Origin: Cellulomonas fimi
GTDB lineage: Bacteria > Actinomycetota > Actinomycetes > Actinomycetales > Cellulomonadaceae
Assembly: GCF_012952065.1 (NCBI RefSeq)
Contig: NZ_JABCJJ010000009.1
Span: forward strand, 62,001 to 126,000
DNA length: 64,000 bases
Direction: 5' to 3'
Part shown: positions 19,675 through 28,001 of the stretch, one piece after another
Layout: every line of letters starts with the position of its first letter
How positions within the stretch are numbered: position 1 is the first letter of the stretch
The notes under the pieces: model-generated
The model's database searches: none
Seen by the model: only the letters and a program-made list of their open reading frames with translations
What the model was told of the DNA's origin: nothing
Program-made: the position numbers and the translations under genes

Positions 19675-20591
19675 GCCGCGCCGTCGACCAGCGGAGCGCG
19701 TCGGGCCAGGTGCAGGACGCCGTCCGGCGCGCCGCGGTGCTGGGGCACCCGGTGGCCCACTCGCTCTCGCCGACCCTGCACCGCGCCGCCTACGAGGCGC
19801 TCGGCCTGACGGGGTGGGAGTACGACGCCGTCGACGTCACGTCGGGCCACCTGGCCGGCTTCGTGCGAGACCTCGACCCGTCGTGGGTCGGGCTGAGCCT
19901 GACGATGCCGCTGAAGAAGACCGTCCTGCCGATGCTCGACCACGTCGAGCCGCTCGCGGACGTCGTGGGGGCCGTCAACACGGTGCTGGTGCAGGCGGGC
20001 GGCGGCCGTCCCGTGCTGGTCGGGGCGAACACGGACGTGTACGGGATCGTCGCCGCGCTGCAGGAGATGCTGCCCGGCGGGACCGCTGCCGGCTCGGCCG
20101 CTGACGTGACCCGCACGGGCGCGATCATCGGCGCGGGCGCGACGGCGTCGTCCACCCTCGCGGCTCTCGCGCAGCTCGGGTGCACGGCGCCGGTGGTGTA
20201 CGTGCGCTCGCTCGGCCGGATCGGGTCGCTCATGCGGGCCGCGCACCGGATGGGCGTCGAGCCGCGGTACGCGCTCCTGGACCGCGCCGCCGAGGAGATC
20301 GTCTCGGCGGACCTTGTGGTGTCCACCGTCCCGGCGCACGCGGCCGACGGGCTCGCGGCGGAGCTCGCGGACGCGGCAGCAGCGGGCGGCGTGCGCGGTG
20401 TCCTTCTGGACGTGGTCTACGAGTCCCGCCCGACGGCGCTCTCGCGCGCGTGGGCGGCCGCCGGGGGCGCGGTGGTCGGGGGTGAGCGGATGCTGCTGCA
20501 CCAGGCGGTCGAGCAGGTGCGGCTCATGACGGGCCGGATCGCTCCGGTCGAGGCGATGGAGCGGGCGCTGGGGGAGCGGCTCGGGGTCTGA
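19671..20591 (+). CDS. aroE: Shikimate dehydrogenase
   Basis: Protein of 306 residues. The N-terminal substrate domain has HSLSPTLHRAAYEALG and TMPLKKTV (catalytic Lys), then NTDVYG with the catalytic Asp partner; the NADP-binding domain has GAGATASSTLAAL. It reduces 3-dehydroshikimate in the aromatic amino acid pathway. The GTG start overlaps the mltG stop (GTGA). The rest of the pathway cluster (aroC, aroK, aroB) resumes 12.7 kb downstream, beyond the pilus locus. Confidence 0.94.
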   Translation: MSRAVDQRSASGQVQDAVRRAAVLGHPVAHSLSPTLHRAAYEALGLTGWEYDAVDVTSGHLAGFVRDLDPSWVGLSLTMPLKKTVLPMLDHVEPLADVVGAVNTVLVQAGGGRPVLVGANTDVYGIVAALQEMLPGGTAAGSAADVTRTGAIIGAGATASSTLAALAQLGCTAPVVYVRSLGRIGSLMRAAHRMGVEPRYALLDRAAEEIVSADLVVSTVPAHAADGLAAELADAAAAGGVRGVLLDVVYESRPTALSRAWAAAGGAVVGGERMLLHQAVEQVRLMTGRIAPVEAMERALGERLGV

Positions 20592-20634
20592 CCGGGCATC
20601 GCGGGTGAACGGGCGCGACGGCGCCCACAAGCCC

Positions 20635-20662
20635 TCATCGCGGGCGGTGCGGCTGCCGATAC
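20635..20662 (+). promoter_or_regulatory. Sigma-28/WhiG-type promoter of pilB
   Basis: TCAT (20635-20638), a 16-nt spacer, then GCCGATAC (20655-20662), matching the FliA/SigD/WhiG pattern TAAA, 15-16 nt, GCCGATAA at the -10. It is about 40 nt before the pilB start. The -35 is the weakest of the set. Confidence 0.6.
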
Positions 20663-20701
20663 ACAAGGGAGCCCGACCGACGACTGCCCTGGAGGACGCG
20701 C

Positions 20702-22375
20702 GTGAAGCAGCTCGGAGAGATCCTCCTCGACGAAGGCCTCGTGACCGAGCGCGAGCTCATGGCCGCCATCGAGGAGCAGAGCACGCGCGGCGGCTCGCTC
20801 GGCCGGACCCTCGTCGAGATCGGCTTCCTGTCCGAGTCGCAGCTCGTCCAGGCCCTGGCGAGCCAGGTCGGCCTCGACTTCATCGACCTCGACGAGTTCA
20901 GCGTCGACCGCCTGGCGGTCGGCCAGGTGCCCAGCAGCCTGTGCCGGCGGCACGTCGTGCTGCCGATCGCGATCGAGGGCGGCGTGCTGGTGCTCGCCAC
21001 GGCGAACCCGGGCAACGTCGTCGCGGTCGACGACGTGCGGACCATGTCCGGGATGCAGGTGCGCACCGTCGTCGCGACGCACGACAACCTCGTGCGGGCG
21101 ATCGACCGGTACTGCCGCGCCGACGGCGAGATGGAGAACCTCTCCTCGGCGTTCGAGGAGGAGGTCAACGAGGTCGAGACCGACCTCTCGCGCATGGGCG
21201 ACGTCGTGGACGACGACGCCCCGATCGTGCGGTTCGTGAACCTGCTGGTCACCCAGGCGATCACCGACCGCGCGTCGGACATCCACATCGAGCCCGCCGA
21301 GAAGGACCTGCGAGTCCGGTACCGCATCGACGGCGTGCTGCACGAGACGCAGCGCGCACCCAAGCAGATCCAGAGCGGCGTCATCTCGCGCGTCAAGATC
21401 ATGAGCGACATCGACATCGCCGAGCGGCGCAAGCCGCAGGACGGCCGCATGTCGGTGACCCACAACGGGCGCAAGATCGACCTCCGCGTCGCGACCCTGC
21501 CGACGGTGTGGGGCGAGAAGATCGTGATGCGCATCCTGGACAACTCGACCGCGAGCCTCGACCTGCGCGACCTGTCCTTCCTCGACGACAACTACGAGGT
21601 CTACAAGGAGGCGTACACCAAGCCGTACGGCATGATCCTCGTCACCGGGCCGACCGGGTCCGGGAAGTCGACGACCCTGTACGCGACGCTCAACGCGGTG
21701 TCCCGGCCCGAGATCAACGTGATCACCGTGGAAGATCCTGTCGAGTACCGGCTTGCCGGGATCAACCAGGTCCAGGTGAACCCGAAGGCCGGCCTGACGT
21801 TCGCGGGCGCGCTGCGGTCGATCCTGCGATCGGACCCCGACGTCGTGCTGCTGGGGGAGATCCGCGACCACGAGACCGCGCAGATCGCGATCGAGGCGGC
21901 GCTCACCGGTCACCTCGTGCTCTCGACGCTGCACACCAACGACGCGCCGTCGGCGATCACCCGGCTGACCGAGATGGGCATCGAGCCGTTCCTCGTGGGG
22001 TCGGCGCTCGACGCGGTGGTGGCCCAGCGGCTCGCGCGCAAGCTGTGCGACAAGTGCAAGGAGCCGTACGAGCCGACCGAGGTCGAGATGGTCGGCGCGC
22101 GGTTCCCGTGGGTGCCGGGGGAGGAACTGCCGATCCTCCACCGGCCGGTCGGCTGCGTGACGTGCTCCAAGACGGGGTACCGCGGGCGGATCGCGCTGCA
22201 CGAGGTGATGCGCGTGACCGAGGACATCGAGCGCCACGCCGTCGCGCACTCGTCGAGCGCGGACATCGCGCAGACCGCCAAGGAGCAGGGCATGGTCCCG
22301 CTCCGCGAGGACGGCTGGCGCAAGGTCGCGCTCGGGCTGACGTCGATCGAGGAGATCCTGCGCGTCGTCGCGTGA
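20702..22375 (+). CDS. pilB: Type IV pilus extension ATPase PilB
   Basis: Secretion/pilus ATPase of 557 residues: an N-terminal MshEN domain (about residues 1-150, which in related ATPases binds c-di-GMP), then the GspE-type motor with Walker A GPTGSGKST (about 316-324), Asp box, Walker B LLGEIRDHET and the His box. A four-cysteine zinc motif (CDKCKE and CVTCSK) lies in the C-terminal third. It powers pilus polymerisation on the cytoplasmic side of the membrane. The GTG start has a CTGGAGGA ribosome site. It is first in the pilus locus, with a 139-bp gap before pilT. Confidence 0.95.
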   Translation: MKQLGEILLDEGLVTERELMAAIEEQSTRGGSLGRTLVEIGFLSESQLVQALASQVGLDFIDLDEFSVDRLAVGQVPSSLCRRHVVLPIAIEGGVLVLATANPGNVVAVDDVRTMSGMQVRTVVATHDNLVRAIDRYCRADGEMENLSSAFEEEVNEVETDLSRMGDVVDDDAPIVRFVNLLVTQAITDRASDIHIEPAEKDLRVRYRIDGVLHETQRAPKQIQSGVISRVKIMSDIDIAERRKPQDGRMSVTHNGRKIDLRVATLPTVWGEKIVMRILDNSTASLDLRDLSFLDDNYEVYKEAYTKPYGMILVTGPTGSGKSTTLYATLNAVSRPEINVITVEDPVEYRLAGINQVQVNPKAGLTFAGALRSILRSDPDVVLLGEIRDHETAQIAIEAALTGHLVLSTLHTNDAPSAITRLTEMGIEPFLVGSALDAVVAQRLARKLCDKCKEPYEPTEVEMVGARFPWVPGEELPILHRPVGCVTCSKTGYRGRIALHEVMRVTEDIERHAVAHSSSADIAQTAKEQGMVPLREDGWRKVALGLTSIEEILRVVA

Positions 22376-22403
22376 CGCGATCGACGCAGATCGCCCGACC
22401 TGC

Positions 22404-22431
22404 TCAAGAACGACCCGATCAGGGCCGATAG
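22404..22431 (+). promoter_or_regulatory. Sigma-28/WhiG-type promoter of pilT
   Basis: TCAA (22404-22407), a 16-nt spacer, then GCCGATAG (22424-22431) in the pilB-pilT gap. It is nearly identical in form to the pilM site (CTCAAGA at the -35, CCGATAGG at the -10). Confidence 0.7.
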
Positions 22432-22514
22432 GCCATCCGAGGGTGCACCGGGATGTCGGTGCTCCCGTGCCCGCGGCCACGCCGTGGGCCGAGCGATCAC
22501 ATGGAGGCGGATCC

Positions 22515-24005
22515 GTGAGCGAGTCCTACCACCCGGGCGGCCAGCCCACGCGACCGTTGCCGCCGCACCGTGCGGCGGGGCCCCAGGCCGGTGCGTTCCC
22601 GCTGCCGACGGCCCAGGCGTCCTACGCACCCGTCCCGTCGCAGCCCGCGCCCTGGACGTCGACGCAGGGTGCCGCAGCATCGCAGCACGCAGCACCTCAG
22701 CACGCAGCGTCGCAGTATGCGGCGCCGCCGCCGCAGTACCGCGCGCCGGCCTCGGCACCCGCCGGTCCGGCACCCGCAGCTCCGGCTTCTGCTCCCGTCG
22801 CCCGCGACCGTGGCGCCCGGATGGGGATGCACAACCCGGAGCAGGCGAACGACGTCGACCTCGACGCCGCGCTCCGGGCGATGTTCGAAGCGGGGGCCTC
22901 CGACCTGCACTTCACGGTCGGCGCGCCCCCGATGATCCGCCTCGACGGCGGCCTACGTCCCCTCGACGGCTTCGACGTCCTCAAGCCCGACTCCCTGCAG
23001 CGGAGCATCTACGCGATCCTCACGCAGAAGCAGCGCGAGAAGTTCGAGGCGAATCTCGAGCTCGACTTCGCCTACGCGGTGCGCGGGGCCGCCCGGTTCC
23101 GCGTGAACCTCTACCAGCAGCGCGAGTCGATCGGCGCCGCCTTCCGTCTGATCCCTTATGAGATCAAGCCGCTCGAGGCGCTCGGGGTGCCGAACGTGGT
23201 GGGCAACTTCGCCGGCCTGCCGCGCGGGCTCGTGCTGGTCACCGGCCCGACCGGCTCGGGCAAGTCCACCACCCTCGCCTCGGTGATCGACCTGGCGAAC
23301 CGGACCCGGCGCGACCACATCATGACGGTCGAGGACCCGATCGAGTTCCTCCACCGCCACAAGAGCTCGCTGATCAACCAGCGCGAGGTCGGCGCCGACA
23401 CGCTCTCGTTCGCGAGCGCCCTCAAGCACGTGCTCCGCCAGGACCCCGACATCATCCTGGTCGGCGAGCTCCGCGACCTCGAGACCATCTCGGTCGCGCT
23501 CACCGCGGCGGAGACCGGTCACCTCGTGTTCGCGACGCTCCACACCCAGGACGCCGCGCAGACGATCGACCGCGTCATCGACGTGTTCCCCGCCGACCAG
23601 CACGCGCAGGTGCGCACCCAGCTCGCCGGGGCGATCCAGGGCATCGTCTGCCAGACGCTGTGCAAGACGTCCAACAACCAGGGCCGCGTGGTCGCCACCG
23701 AGGTGCTCGTCGCCACGCCGGCCATCCGCAACCTCATCCGCGAGGGCAAGACGCACCAGATCTACTCGGCCATGCAGGCGGGGGTCGACCACGGCATGCA
23801 CACCCTCGACCAGCACCTGGCCGACCTGGTGCGGCAGGGGAGGATCACCTACGAGACCGGCCTCGAGAAGGCCCATCACGTCGAGGACTACAACAAGCTC
23901 GTCGGGCGCACCGCGCGCATGAGCCAGGGCGCCTCGGCGCTCAACACCACGGGCGGCCTCCAGAACCAGGGCGCCCCCGCGGGCTACGGGACGGGGATCC
24001 GCTGA
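22515..24005 (+). CDS. pilT: Type IV pilus retraction ATPase PilT
   Basis: PilT-type hexameric ATPase of 496 residues, which depolymerises pili. Motifs: Walker A GPTGSGKSTT (about 244-253), Asp box EDPIEF, Walker B ILVGELRDLET, His box ATLHTQDAA, and the PilT-type AIRNLIREGK segment near the end. Compared with the usual length of roughly 350, it has an extra N-terminal region of about 100 residues rich in Pro, Ala and Gln, and a short C-terminal tail. The GTG start at 22515 has GGAGG 7 nt upstream; an upstream GTG at 22443 lacks a ribosome site. The stop overlaps pilC by one base. Confidence 0.94.
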   Translation: MSESYHPGGQPTRPLPPHRAAGPQAGAFPLPTAQASYAPVPSQPAPWTSTQGAAASQHAAPQHAASQYAAPPPQYRAPASAPAGPAPAAPASAPVARDRGARMGMHNPEQANDVDLDAALRAMFEAGASDLHFTVGAPPMIRLDGGLRPLDGFDVLKPDSLQRSIYAILTQKQREKFEANLELDFAYAVRGAARFRVNLYQQRESIGAAFRLIPYEIKPLEALGVPNVVGNFAGLPRGLVLVTGPTGSGKSTTLASVIDLANRTRRDHIMTVEDPIEFLHRHKSSLINQREVGADTLSFASALKHVLRQDPDIILVGELRDLETISVALTAAETGHLVFATLHTQDAAQTIDRVIDVFPADQHAQVRTQLAGAIQGIVCQTLCKTSNNQGRVVATEVLVATPAIRNLIREGKTHQIYSAMQAGVDHGMHTLDQHLADLVRQGRITYETGLEKAHHVEDYNKLVGRTARMSQGASALNTTGGLQNQGAPAGYGTGIR

Positions 24006-25231
24006 TGGCCATCACGCGCACGTACGAGTACTCGATCCGCGACCGCAACGGCAAGGTCGTCAAGGGCCGGATCGACGCGACCAACGAGGCTGCCGTCGCC
24101 AACCGCCTGCGCACGATGGGGATGGCGCCGCTCGCGATCGCCGAGGTGCAGAACACCGGTCTTCAGCGCGACATCTCGATCCCGGGGTTCGGCGAGAAGA
24201 TCACGCTCAAGGACCTCGCGGTCATGTCGCGGCAGATGGCCACGATGATCTCGGCCGGCCTCTCGCTGCTTCGGACTCTCTCGATCCTCGCGGACCAGAC
24301 CGAGAACAAGGAGCTGGCGAAGGTCCTCGCCCAGACGCGTGGCGACATCGAGGCCGGCTCGTCGCTGTCCGAGTCCCTCGGCCGGCACAAGACCGTCTTC
24401 CCGCCGCTGATGATCAACATGATCAAGGCGGGCGAGGTCGGCGGGTTCCTCGAGCAGTCGCTGCTGTCGATCGCGTCGAACTACGAGGCCGAGGTCAAGC
24501 TCAAGGCGCAGATCAAGTCGGCGATGACCTATCCCGTCATGGTGTTCTTCATGGCGGTGCTCGCCGTGATCGGGATGCTGCTGTTCATCGTCCCGGTGTT
24601 CGAGCAGATGTTCAAAGACCTCGGGGGCGCGCTGCCGTGGCCGACGCAGATGCTCGTCGTGCTCTCGGGGTGGATGAAGTTCATCGCACCTGCCCTCGTC
24701 ATCGCGCTCGTGGTGTTCTCGATCTGGTGGCGTCGGCACAAGAACGATCCAGGTGTCCGGTCGAAGTACGACCCCATGATGCTGAAGCTGCCGATCTTCG
24801 GGAAGCTTTTCCAGAAGGTTGCGATCGCTCGCTTCACGCGAAACTTCGGCACCATGCTCGGCGCCGGCGTACCCATCCTCCAGGCCCTCGACATCGTCGG
24901 GGAGACGAGCGGCAACTGGGTCATCGAGAAGGCCGTCAAGGACGTCCAGGAGAGCGTGCGCACGGGGCAGTCGCTCTCGGCGCCGCTCGCGCAGCATCCG
25001 GTGTTTCCCCCGATGGTCGTGCAGATGATCGCCACCGGGGAGGACGCCGGAGCGATGGAGACGATGCTCGAGAAGATCTCCCAGTTCTACGACGAGGAGG
25101 TCGCCGCGACGACGGAGCAGCTCACGTCGCTGATCGAGCCGCTGATGATCGCGATCATCGGCGTGATCATCGGCGGCATGATCGTCGCCCTCTACATGCC
25201 GATCTTCTCGATCTTCGAGCTCGTGGGCTGA
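24005..25231 (+). CDS. pilC: Type IV pilus platform protein PilC
   Basis: Inner-membrane platform protein of 408 residues with two GspF/T2SSF repeats (about 70-195 and 275-395). Each repeat carries the signature of cytoplasmic helices (MSRQMATMISAGLSLL; FTRNFGTMLGAGVPIL), and three transmembrane helices are visible (about 170-190, 215-240, 375-400). It couples the PilB/PilT motors to pilin insertion. The ATG overlaps the pilT stop (TGATG), so the two are coupled. Confidence 0.95.
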   Translation: MAITRTYEYSIRDRNGKVVKGRIDATNEAAVANRLRTMGMAPLAIAEVQNTGLQRDISIPGFGEKITLKDLAVMSRQMATMISAGLSLLRTLSILADQTENKELAKVLAQTRGDIEAGSSLSESLGRHKTVFPPLMINMIKAGEVGGFLEQSLLSIASNYEAEVKLKAQIKSAMTYPVMVFFMAVLAVIGMLLFIVPVFEQMFKDLGGALPWPTQMLVVLSGWMKFIAPALVIALVVFSIWWRRHKNDPGVRSKYDPMMLKLPIFGKLFQKVAIARFTRNFGTMLGAGVPILQALDIVGETSGNWVIEKAVKDVQESVRTGQSLSAPLAQHPVFPPMVVQMIATGEDAGAMETMLEKISQFYDEEVAATTEQLTSLIEPLMIAIIGVIIGGMIVALYMPIFSIFELVG

Positions 25232-25291
25232 GCGCCACAGGCGTGCTCGCGCGAACGGGTGAACGTGCGCGAACCCAACGTGTGACGTCGC

Positions 25292-25318
25292 TCAAGTCGA
25301 GACGCGGGACGCCGATGA
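25292..25318 (+). promoter_or_regulatory. Sigma-28/WhiG-type promoter of pilA
   Basis: TCAA (25292-25295), a 15-nt spacer, then GCCGATGA (25311-25318), about 70 nt before the pilin ATG. The extended -35 CTCAAG is the same as at pilT. Confidence 0.65.
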
Positions 25319-25387
25319 AGACGGCGTACCACCAATCGCCGGGAGACCGGCACTTCCTCAAGACATCGAGAAGAAGAGGGCATCAAC

Positions 25388-25804
25388 ATGATGGCTCGCA
25401 TCCAGAAGACCATCGAGAAGCGCGCGCGGGGTGAGAAGGGCTTCACCCTGATCGAGCTCCTCGTCGTGATCATCATCATCGGCATCCTCGCCGCGATCGC
25501 CATCCCGGCGTTCCTCAACCAGCGCGAGAAGGGCTGGCGCGCGCAGGCGGAGTCGTCACTGAAGAACGCATCCATCGCCGCCGAGTCGCACGCCGTCGAC
25601 GCGAACGGTTCGTACGCGGCGCTCGACACGGCGGCGCTGACCGCGAACGGTTACAACGAGACGACCGGCGTTGCGCTCACGGTTGCCGCCAAGTCCGCGA
25701 CGGCGTACACGCTGAAGGCGACCCACGCCAGCCTGCCTTCGGACGAGGACACCTTCACGTACGAGAGCGCGACCGGCAAGATCACCGGGCCGACGGCCAG
25801 CTGA
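25388..25804 (+). CDS. pilA: Major type IV pilin (prepilin)
   Basis: Prepilin of 138 residues with a basic leader, the class III cleavage site KG/FTLIE (cut after G18, mature F19, E23 as the +5 glutamate), and the hydrophobic alpha-1 segment (about 24-44). The head is small, with a polar Ala/Thr-rich C-terminal half and no disulfide-forming cysteine pair. It is the likely main fibre subunit: own promoter motif, good ribosome site (AGAAGAGGG), and a strong hairpin after it. ATG 25391 is an equivalent start one codon in. Confidence 0.92.
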   Translation: MMARIQKTIEKRARGEKGFTLIELLVVIIIIGILAAIAIPAFLNQREKGWRAQAESSLKNASIAAESHAVDANGSYAALDTAALTANGYNETTGVALTVAAKSATAYTLKATHASLPSDEDTFTYESATGKITGPTAS

Positions 25805-25820
25805 GTTCTTCAGCCTGAAC

Positions 25821-25856
25821 GGTTGTGGGGTGCCGCGAACGCGGCGCCCCACAACC
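25821..25856 (+). terminator. Hairpin after pilA
   Basis: Perfect 16-bp stem with a 4-nt loop: GGTTGTGGGGTGCCGC (25821-25836), GAAC, GCGGCGCCCCACAACC (25841-25856). There is no T run, so it may be a partial terminator or a 3' stabiliser that raises pilA mRNA over the minor-pilin genes. Confidence 0.8.
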
Positions 25857-25905
25857 GCGTATCACTCCCACCAGCCGTCGAACGCTCGGAGACGAGAGGA
25901 CCACG

Positions 25906-27273
25906 ATGACCCACCTCCGGCGTCGGCTGGCTAACGCGCAGGCCGAGGACGGCATGTCCCTCATCGAGGTGATGATGGCGATGCTGATCTTCGCGGTCAT
26001 CTCGACCGGCGTCATCTACACGATGATGTCGGTCCTGTCCGTGGGGCGGGACTCGCGCGCCCGCCAGGTCGCCTCGAACCTCGCCTCGGGCGAGATCGAC
26101 CTGGCGCGCGACATCGACGACCTGTTCGACCTGGTCCCGGTCGACCGCGCGCCGGTCACGCTCAACGGCGACGTGTTCCGCGTCAAGGTGAGCCCGCAGT
26201 GGGTCAGCGATCCCGGTCTCGACTTCTCGTGCGGTGGATCGGCCGGCGGCTCAGGCGGAGCCCTGCGCTACAAGCGCGTCAACGTGACCGTGACCTGGGA
26301 CAACATGCGCCCGGGTACCGAGCCGGTGCGGATGGACACCGTGATCGGCCCGAAGGAGCGGATCAACGACCCCGCCCTCGGCACGATCCTCGTGTCGGTG
26401 CTCAACGCCGCCGGCACCGGGAACCAGGGCGTCACCGTCACGACGACGCCCAGCACGGGCACGGCCGTCGCGCCGACCGACAGCCAGGGATGCACCTACG
26501 TGCTCAAGGTCCCGCCCGGCAGCTACGACGTGAAGGTTTCCAAGGCGGACAACGTCGACGCCGGTCAGAGCGCCACGCCGGCGAGTGCGATCACCGTGCA
26601 GGCCGGCGCCTCGACCTCCGTCGGCTTCCAGCTGGACCGTGCGGCCCGCTACACGGCGCGGCTCGCGACGAACTACGTCCCCGCTGCGGGCGAGAGCGTG
26701 CGGCTGCCCACCGACCTGAAGACCACCTTCTGGAACACCTATGACATCTACGGCAGGACGCCGGACACCGGCAGTGGGACGGCGAGCCAGGTCTTCAGGC
26801 TCCACCCCTACACGTCCGGCTACCAGGCGTACGCCGGCGAGTGCGACTCCGGGGACCCGGGGCAGTGGCCGGCGGAGAAGGTCTCCGGGCAGCAGTGGGA
26901 GGGCGTCCGCGACCCTGCGAAGGCGGCGGACCCGGGCAGCGCCGTCGACATCGACGTGCCGATGGGCATCGTCCGCGTCAAGGGCGGTGGCTCCGGGAGC
27001 TACCTCAAGGCGGTCTCCGAGGCACCCTTCGCCGGACTTCCGGGGTGTGCCGCGACGGTGACCTACACCTACGGGTCCGTGCTCTCCGGCGCTCCGACGA
27101 CGATCGCCCTGCCGTACGGCACATGGAAGCTCTACCGCGGCTCGTCGACCAGCAGCATGACCAGCCTGGTCGGTCCGGGGGAGCTCGAGCTCCCGCCGGC
27201 CGGGGTCCCGTCCCGCTCGGAGATCGACCCCGGCGGGGTCGTCCGGCTCGACCCGCGTGTGGTGATCCCGTGA
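25906..27273 (+). CDS. Large minor prepilin (PilV-like) with a carboxypeptidase-regulatory-like domain
   Basis: Prepilin of 455 residues: basic leader, cleavage site DG/MSLIE (cut after G16, E21 at +5), one hydrophobic helix (about 20-42), then a large extracellular part. The region around 170-245 (GVTVTTTPSTGT to a PPGSYDVKVSKAD stretch) looks like a carboxypeptidase-regulatory/Cna-B type beta-sandwich, and four cysteines follow in the C-terminal half. Minor pilins of this size often sit at the pilus tip and act as adhesins; this is inference. The ATG has a GAGAGGA ribosome site. The stop overlaps the next gene (GTGA). Confidence 0.82.
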   Translation: MTHLRRRLANAQAEDGMSLIEVMMAMLIFAVISTGVIYTMMSVLSVGRDSRARQVASNLASGEIDLARDIDDLFDLVPVDRAPVTLNGDVFRVKVSPQWVSDPGLDFSCGGSAGGSGGALRYKRVNVTVTWDNMRPGTEPVRMDTVIGPKERINDPALGTILVSVLNAAGTGNQGVTVTTTPSTGTAVAPTDSQGCTYVLKVPPGSYDVKVSKADNVDAGQSATPASAITVQAGASTSVGFQLDRAARYTARLATNYVPAAGESVRLPTDLKTTFWNTYDIYGRTPDTGSGTASQVFRLHPYTSGYQAYAGECDSGDPGQWPAEKVSGQQWEGVRDPAKAADPGSAVDIDVPMGIVRVKGGGSGSYLKAVSEAPFAGLPGCAATVTYTYGSVLSGAPTTIALPYGTWKLYRGSSTSSMTSLVGPGELELPPAGVPSRSEIDPGGVVRLDPRVVIP

Positions 27274-28001
27274 GCCGGCTCCTCTCGGCCATCATGGCGC
27301 GCAGTGTCAACGCCACACGCGAGGCCGCCCAGCGCGAGCGAGGCCTCTCGCTCCCCGAGCTGCTCGTCACGATGTTCCTGCTCGGACTGATCTCCACGAT
27401 GGTGCTGACGCTGGTCGTCACGGTGAACCGCACCTTCACGCGCGACCGCGCGGCGACGGACAGCTCGACCACCGCGGCCATCGGCATGAACGAGCTGACC
27501 CGGGTGATCCGTTCGGGGACCGAGCTGCGAGTCCAGGGCCAGCCGCTCAACGACCCCGTCTTCGTCGCCGCGGGCAACGAGTCGGTGATGCTCTACGCGT
27601 TCATCGACACCGACGAGGCCGTCGAGCCGGAGCCGATCAAGGTGAGGTTCTCGATCAACGGCAACCGCGAGCTCGTCGAGACACGCTGGGCGGCGACCCC
27701 CGTGAGCTCCGGTGGCAAGCGGTACTGGGTGTTCCCGGCGTCGACGACGCCGACGAGTCGGGTCGTCACCCGGCAGATACCGCCGCGGGCCGGGAGCGAG
27801 CCCTACCTCTTCACGTTCCTCAAGGAGGACGGCACGGCGTGGGTGCCGCCGGCCTCGCCGAGCAAGGACCAGCTGCGCGAGATCGTCGCGGTCACCCTCA
27901 CCCTGAAGGTGCAGGCGGACGTCACCGCCCGCGCCGAGCCCGTCACGCTCGCGAACTCCGTCGGCATCCCCAACCTGGGCATCTCTCGAGTAGGACCGTG
28001 A
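27270..28001 (+). CDS. Minor prepilin (PilW/PilJ-like)
   Basis: Prepilin of 243 residues with cleavage site RG/LSLPE (cut after G25, E30 at +5), a hydrophobic alpha-1 segment, and a PilW-like head (TAAIGMNELTRVIRSGTELRV). It is likely part of the priming/tip complex of the pilus. The GTG start overlaps the upstream stop by 4 bp and its own stop overlaps the next gene (GTGA), giving a tightly coupled trio of minor pilins. Confidence 0.8.
   Translation: MSRLLSAIMARSVNATREAAQRERGLSLPELLVTMFLLGLISTMVLTLVVTVNRTFTRDRAATDSSTTAAIGMNELTRVIRSGTELRVQGQPLNDPVFVAAGNESVMLYAFIDTDEAVEPEPIKVRFSINGNRELVETRWAATPVSSGGKRYWVFPASTTPTSRVVTRQIPPRAGSEPYLFTFLKEDGTAWVPPASPSKDQLREIVAVTLTLKVQADVTARAEPVTLANSVGIPNLGISRVGP

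Noticed and set aside
25232-25387. A c-di-GMP (GEMM) riboswitch before the pilin gene
   Set aside because: The conserved GEMM segments are not present; the region is explained by a promoter motif and ribosome site.
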